Shown here in pieces: positions 6,062 through 8,630 of a stretch of DNA of 8,630 bases (position 1 is the stretch's first letter; the number at the start of each line of letters is the position of its first letter). The stretch is from positions 1 to 8,630 of the forward strand of contig WAOY01000221.1 in NCBI GenBank assembly GCA_015520985.1. The letters are read 5' to 3'. Below the pieces are notes generated by a model. It did not search any database. It was not told the DNA's origin and saw only the letters and a program-made list of their open reading frames with translations. Made by a program: the position numbers and the translations under genes. The stretch is from DHVE2 group archaeon (lineage in GTDB: Archaea > Thermoplasmatota > Thermoplasmata > Thermoplasmatales > Aciduliprofundaceae).

Positions 6062-7084
6062 ATTGACATCAAAATAGAAGAACTGGTTGAACTCGCCAAG
6101 ATAAGGAGCGAGACTGGATACGAGGCGAAGATCCTCGGATTTATAGAGGAAAAACTCGATGCGCTGGGCGTGAACTACGAGCGCATGCCCGTTGACGCCG
6201 AGAGGTACAACATCATCGTGAACCCCGAGGAGAAATTCATGGTGAACGCGCACGTGGACACCGTCGGGGATTACTTCCCCCCGGAGATTGAGGGCTCGAT
6301 ACTCTGGGGCCGCGGCGTTATGGACGACAAGGCAGGCGTGCTCATAATGCTCAAACTGATAGAGGAGTTCCGCGATTCTCTCCCCGTCAGCTTCGTTTTC
6401 TTCGTGGACGAGGAGGAGGAGGGAAAGGGCTCGAAGAAGTACGCGGAGAAGTACGCACACGACTTCGCGATCACCATGGAGCCCACATCCCTGCGGGTTT
6501 GCACAGCAGAGGCGGGGAGCCTTGAACTCGAGTTTGAATTCTGGGGAAAGGCCATGCACGGCTCCTGCGCGGAGGAAGAGGAGAACGCGATATGGCAGGG
6601 GATAAAGTTCATCAACGAGATGAAGAAGATGAAGTTCCTGAAGGAGGAGCATAAACTCCTGGGGAAGCCGGCGATAAACGTGGAGATGTTCGACGGGGGC
6701 GATTACATCCTCGCAGTGCCCGAAAGTGCCAAGGCCCTCGTTGATTTCGTCTACCTCCCCGGTCAGACGGCGGTGGAGATCATAGACGAGGTGAACCGCA
6801 TAAGCAGGAAGTACAACGTGAACCACATGATATACGATTTATCCCCGCCATTTGAGATCTCGCCGAGGAAGAAACGGGTTAAGGAATTCCTCAAGTACGC
6901 AGAGCTCGGAGGATTCAGGAGTTGGAGCGACGCGCAGAGCCTCGTGGAGAAGGGCACACCCACCGTCGTGTTCGGCCCAGGGGAGTTGAGATATGCGCAT
7001 ACCAAGGACGAGCACGTGGATATGAAGGAAGTGGACAAGGCGTACAGGATCCTGAAGAAGGTGCTAAAAGAGTGGAGCAGATGA
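6062..7084 (+). CDS. M20 family metallopeptidase/deacylase (ArgE/DapE/LysK-like)
   Basis: Zinc hydrolase of the M20 family that cleaves acyl or peptide amide bonds of small substrates in the cytoplasm; 340 residues if started at 6062. Expected metal and catalytic residues are present: His64 and Asp66 in NAHVDTVG, Asp88 in GRGVMDDKAG, Glu117/Glu118 in VDEEEEGKGS, Glu140 in TMEPTS and His313 in YAHTKDEHVD. The dimerisation (lid) domain lies roughly at 155-265. The first canonical start in frame is GTG 6170, which would remove the conserved segment IEELVELAKIRSETGYEAK. An ATT at 6062, 10 bases after AGGAG, gives a family-like N-terminus and is taken as the start; an in-frame TAA at 6035 blocks extension further upstream. 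Substrate is uncertain; LysW-lysine or acetyl-amino-acid hydrolase is possible, as the length fits. The stop overlaps the next gene as ATGA. Confidence 0.88.
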   Translation: MDIKIEELVELAKIRSETGYEAKILGFIEEKLDALGVNYERMPVDAERYNIIVNPEEKFMVNAHVDTVGDYFPPEIEGSILWGRGVMDDKAGVLIMLKLIEEFRDSLPVSFVFFVDEEEEGKGSKKYAEKYAHDFAITMEPTSLRVCTAEAGSLELEFEFWGKAMHGSCAEEEENAIWQGIKFINEMKKMKFLKEEHKLLGKPAINVEMFDGGDYILAVPESAKALVDFVYLPGQTAVEIIDEVNRISRKYNVNHMIYDLSPPFEISPRKKRVKEFLKYAELGGFRSWSDAQSLVEKGTPTVVFGPGELRYAHTKDEHVDMKEVDKAYRILKKVLKEWSR

Positions 7085-7590
7085 GGGCGGAAAACGTAGT
7101 GGTGGAAGAGCACGTTACCTTCTGGCTATTCCTGCTCCCTATGCTCCTAGTGAATATCATCTTTGCATTCATACTTCTGGTGCAGCTCACCTCGGGGCCG
7201 GTGGGTAGCAAGCCCGCACCCGATTGGGTACTGTTGCTCTTCATAGCCCTCTTCTCCCTCCTTACCCTCGCCTTCTGGAGGTACTCCGTTCTGGTCACCC
7301 CGGAGTTCATATACGTGGGGTTCCCCGCTTATCACGTGACTATCAGGTGGAGCGACGTGTGCTCCATAGAGAGGGTAAAGGACTTGCCCAGGTACGCGGG
7401 TTACGGGGTGAGAACGTTCAGGTACAGGGGAAAATGGGTAAAGGCGTTCAACATCCCAGAAATGGAGAGGCTCCTCCTGGAGATGCACGGGGGAAAAGAC
7501 CTGATAATATCGGTGATGGATGCAGATCCCATCCTTGTTTATGCCAGGCAGAGGATGGAAATCGTGGGAAAAAATTGTGGGAAGTTATAG
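7081..7590 (+). CDS. Small membrane protein with two helices and a C-terminal soluble domain
   Basis: A 169-residue protein of unknown function. Two hydrophobic helices at about 14-36 and 49-66 form a hairpin. They are followed by a roughly 100-residue soluble domain with beta-rich segments (YSVLVTPEFIYVGF, VTIRWSDVCSIERV, TFRYRGKWVKAFNI) and a helical end. This layout, a membrane hairpin followed by a strand-rich domain with a W-x-D/I turn, resembles bacterial and archaeal PH-like membrane proteins; that assignment is tentative and rests on pattern only. The ATG at 7081 overlaps the stop of the M20 gene as ATGA, with GGAG at 7074-7077 just upstream. The two are therefore probably co-transcribed and translationally coupled. 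The frame extends further upstream inside the M20 gene, but that part is arginine-rich shadow sequence. The stop codon lies within the 6-base overlap with the convergent dehydrogenase gene. Confidence 0.8.
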   Translation: MRAENVVVEEHVTFWLFLLPMLLVNIIFAFILLVQLTSGPVGSKPAPDWVLLLFIALFSLLTLAFWRYSVLVTPEFIYVGFPAYHVTIRWSDVCSIERVKDLPRYAGYGVRTFRYRGKWVKAFNIPEMERLLLEMHGGKDLIISVMDADPILVYARQRMEIVGKNCGKL

Positions 7591-8630
7591 TTCTGCGTAC
7601 TTCTTCGCAATCGCCCTCGCCATGTCCAGCGTGCTTGCGTCTCCGCCCATGTCGTAGGTGCGCACCTTGCCTTCGGCCACGACCTCTTCTATTGCCCTCT
7701 CCAGACGGTTCGCCTTCTCCCTCTCGCCAAGGTAATCAAGCATCATGCGCACCGCTCTTATGGTCGCGATGGGGTTCACCTTGTACTGCCCCGCGTACTT
7801 GGGCGCGGATCCGTGCACAGGCTCGAACACTGCGTAGTTATCCCCGATGTTCCCCGCCGCGGCGAAGCCGAGGCCGCCCACCAGTTGCGATGCCAGGTCG
7901 GATATGATATCTCCGAAGAGATTTGAAGTCACTAGAACATCGTACTTTTCGGGGTTCTTCACGAGCCACATAGCCTGCGCGTCTATGTTGGTTTCCCACA
8001 TCTCTATCTCCGGGTATTCCTTGTGTACCTCCCGCGCTACTCTAACGAATAGCCCGCTTGTCTCCCTGAGAACGTTGGGCTTCTCCACCACTGTCACATT
8101 TTTCAGATTGTTCTGCCTGGCATACTCGAAGGCAGCCCGTATTATCCTTTCGGCACCCCTGCGTGTTATTATCCTCAGGGATATGGCCTTGTCCTCACCA
8201 ATGAACTTCCTGTACCTGGGATGTTCACTGAAGACGTTGTCTATCTCCTCCGGAACGGGATAGTACTCCACTCCGCTGTAAAGTCCCTCCGTGTTCTCCC
8301 TGAAAACTGTGATGTTTATGTCGTCTCTGTAATTCAGGGGGTTGCCCGGATACGCCTTGGCCGGACGCACGTTGGCATACAGATCGAATAACTGACGAAG
8401 TTTGACGATGGGACTGTAATACTCCAGCCCCTTGCCCTGCAACTCCGGTGCCAATTCCTTTTGGGCTTCCTCCTTTGGCTTGGAGGTTATCGCTCCGAAG
8501 AGGGCACAGTCGGTCTGCTTCAGGAGCTCTATTGTCCTCTCCGGGAGTGGGTTTCCCTCTCGGCGCCAGAACTCCCAGCCAATGTCCCCGTAAAGGTACT
8601 CCGCATCCAGGGCAATCTCGTCCAGCACTA
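7585..8630 (-). CDS. Isocitrate/isopropylmalate dehydrogenase family enzyme, N-terminus cut
   Basis: Metal-dependent NAD(P) beta-decarboxylating dehydrogenase, probably isocitrate-type. The frame runs off the right edge. The GTG at 8628 is probably an internal valine, since the family's N-terminal IPGDGIGPE strand, some 20-25 residues, is missing. Numbering from that codon, substrate-binding residues are Ser72 and Arg78 (YYSPIVKLR), Arg88 (NVRPAK), Arg110 (FRENTEGLY) and Tyr117. The metal aspartates are in SNLFGDIISDLASQLVGG. In the cofactor loop HGSAPKYAGQYKVNP, Lys277, Tyr278 and Val284 match the NADP-binding residues of E. coli isocitrate dehydrogenase (Lys344, Tyr345, Val351). Tyr325 matches Tyr391, but Gly329 replaces Arg395. 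The Arg85 typical of Thermus homoisocitrate dehydrogenase is Val75 here. Isocitrate with NADP is favoured; homoisocitrate or isopropylmalate cannot be excluded. Confidence 0.9.
   Translation of the reverse strand, partial: VLDEIALDAEYLYGDIGWEFWRREGNPLPERTIELLKQTDCALFGAITSKPKEEAQKELAPELQGKGLEYYSPIVKLRQLFDLYANVRPAKAYPGNPLNYRDDINITVFRENTEGLYSGVEYYPVPEEIDNVFSEHPRYRKFIGEDKAISLRIITRRGAERIIRAAFEYARQNNLKNVTVVEKPNVLRETSGLFVRVAREVHKEYPEIEMWETNIDAQAMWLVKNPEKYDVLVTSNLFGDIISDLASQLVGGLGFAAAGNIGDNYAVFEPVHGSAPKYAGQYKVNPIATIRAVRMMLDYLGEREKANRLERAIEEVVAEGKVRTYDMGGDASTLDMARAIAKKYAEL

Noticed and set aside
5945..6826. Long minus-strand open frame (293 codons) opposite the M20 gene
   Set aside because: It is antisense to a gene with a complete set of family motifs, is Leu/His/Val-rich with no recognisable domain, and starts and ends without promoter or ribosome site.
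7224..7907. Plus-strand open frame (227 codons) crossing the small membrane protein gene and the dehydrogenase
   Set aside because: It is rich in Pro, Arg, Ser and Cys, as is typical of out-of-frame translation of this codon usage, and spans two well-supported genes on opposite strands.
1..8630. Mobile element, CRISPR array, RNA gene or defence system
   Set aside because: No transposase, integrase, regularly spaced repeats, tRNA-like fold or known defence motifs were seen; the gaps between genes are at most about 116 bases.

Overview
The window looks like a gene-dense piece of an archaeal chromosome, most likely from a thermophilic euryarchaeote and possibly a Thermoplasmatota or Aciduliprofundum-like lineage. 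Four things support this. The first gene is an archaeal-style type IA topoisomerase with zinc ribbons, and an archaeal presenilin homologue is present. Ile ATA and Arg AGG/AGA codons are heavily used in moderately GC-rich genes. Finally, TATA-type elements sit about 24-30 bases upstream of probable leaderless start codons. The lineage assignment is an inference and is not proven by the sequence.

Layout, left to right. Bases 1-1485 (+) hold the C-terminal two thirds of DNA topoisomerase I, cut by the window edge. A 116-base AT-rich gap follows, with a T run, two palindromes and a TATA-like element. Bases 1602-4156 (+) are an anaerobic ribonucleotide reductase operon, nrdD-nrdG, joined by a 4-base overlap. 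Bases 4195-5052 (+) encode an archaeal presenilin/signal-peptide-peptidase-type intramembrane aspartyl protease, apparently with its own TATA element. It meets tail to tail, with a 9-base overlap, a minus-strand zinc-ribbon/helical protein of unknown function (5044-5964). A 97-base divergent promoter region separates that gene from a plus-strand pair: an M20 metallopeptidase/deacylase (6062-7084) and a small two-helix membrane protein (7081-7590). The last gene (minus, 7585-8630) is an isocitrate/isopropylmalate dehydrogenase family enzyme whose N-terminus lies outside the window. It again overlaps its convergent neighbour, by 6 bases.

Functionally, nrdD and nrdG work together: NrdG installs the glycyl radical on NrdD, which then makes deoxynucleotides without oxygen. 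The M20 enzyme and the small membrane protein are translationally coupled, so they may share a role. The remaining neighbours look like ordinary chromosomal housekeeping or accessory genes. No mobile element, CRISPR array, RNA gene or defence system is visible, and no stretch over 300 bases lacks a gene. The points most worth a second look are the paired palindromes upstream of nrdD, the missing canonical start codon of the M20 gene (apparent ATT start), the internally duplicated helical protein, and the mixed cofactor signature of the dehydrogenase.
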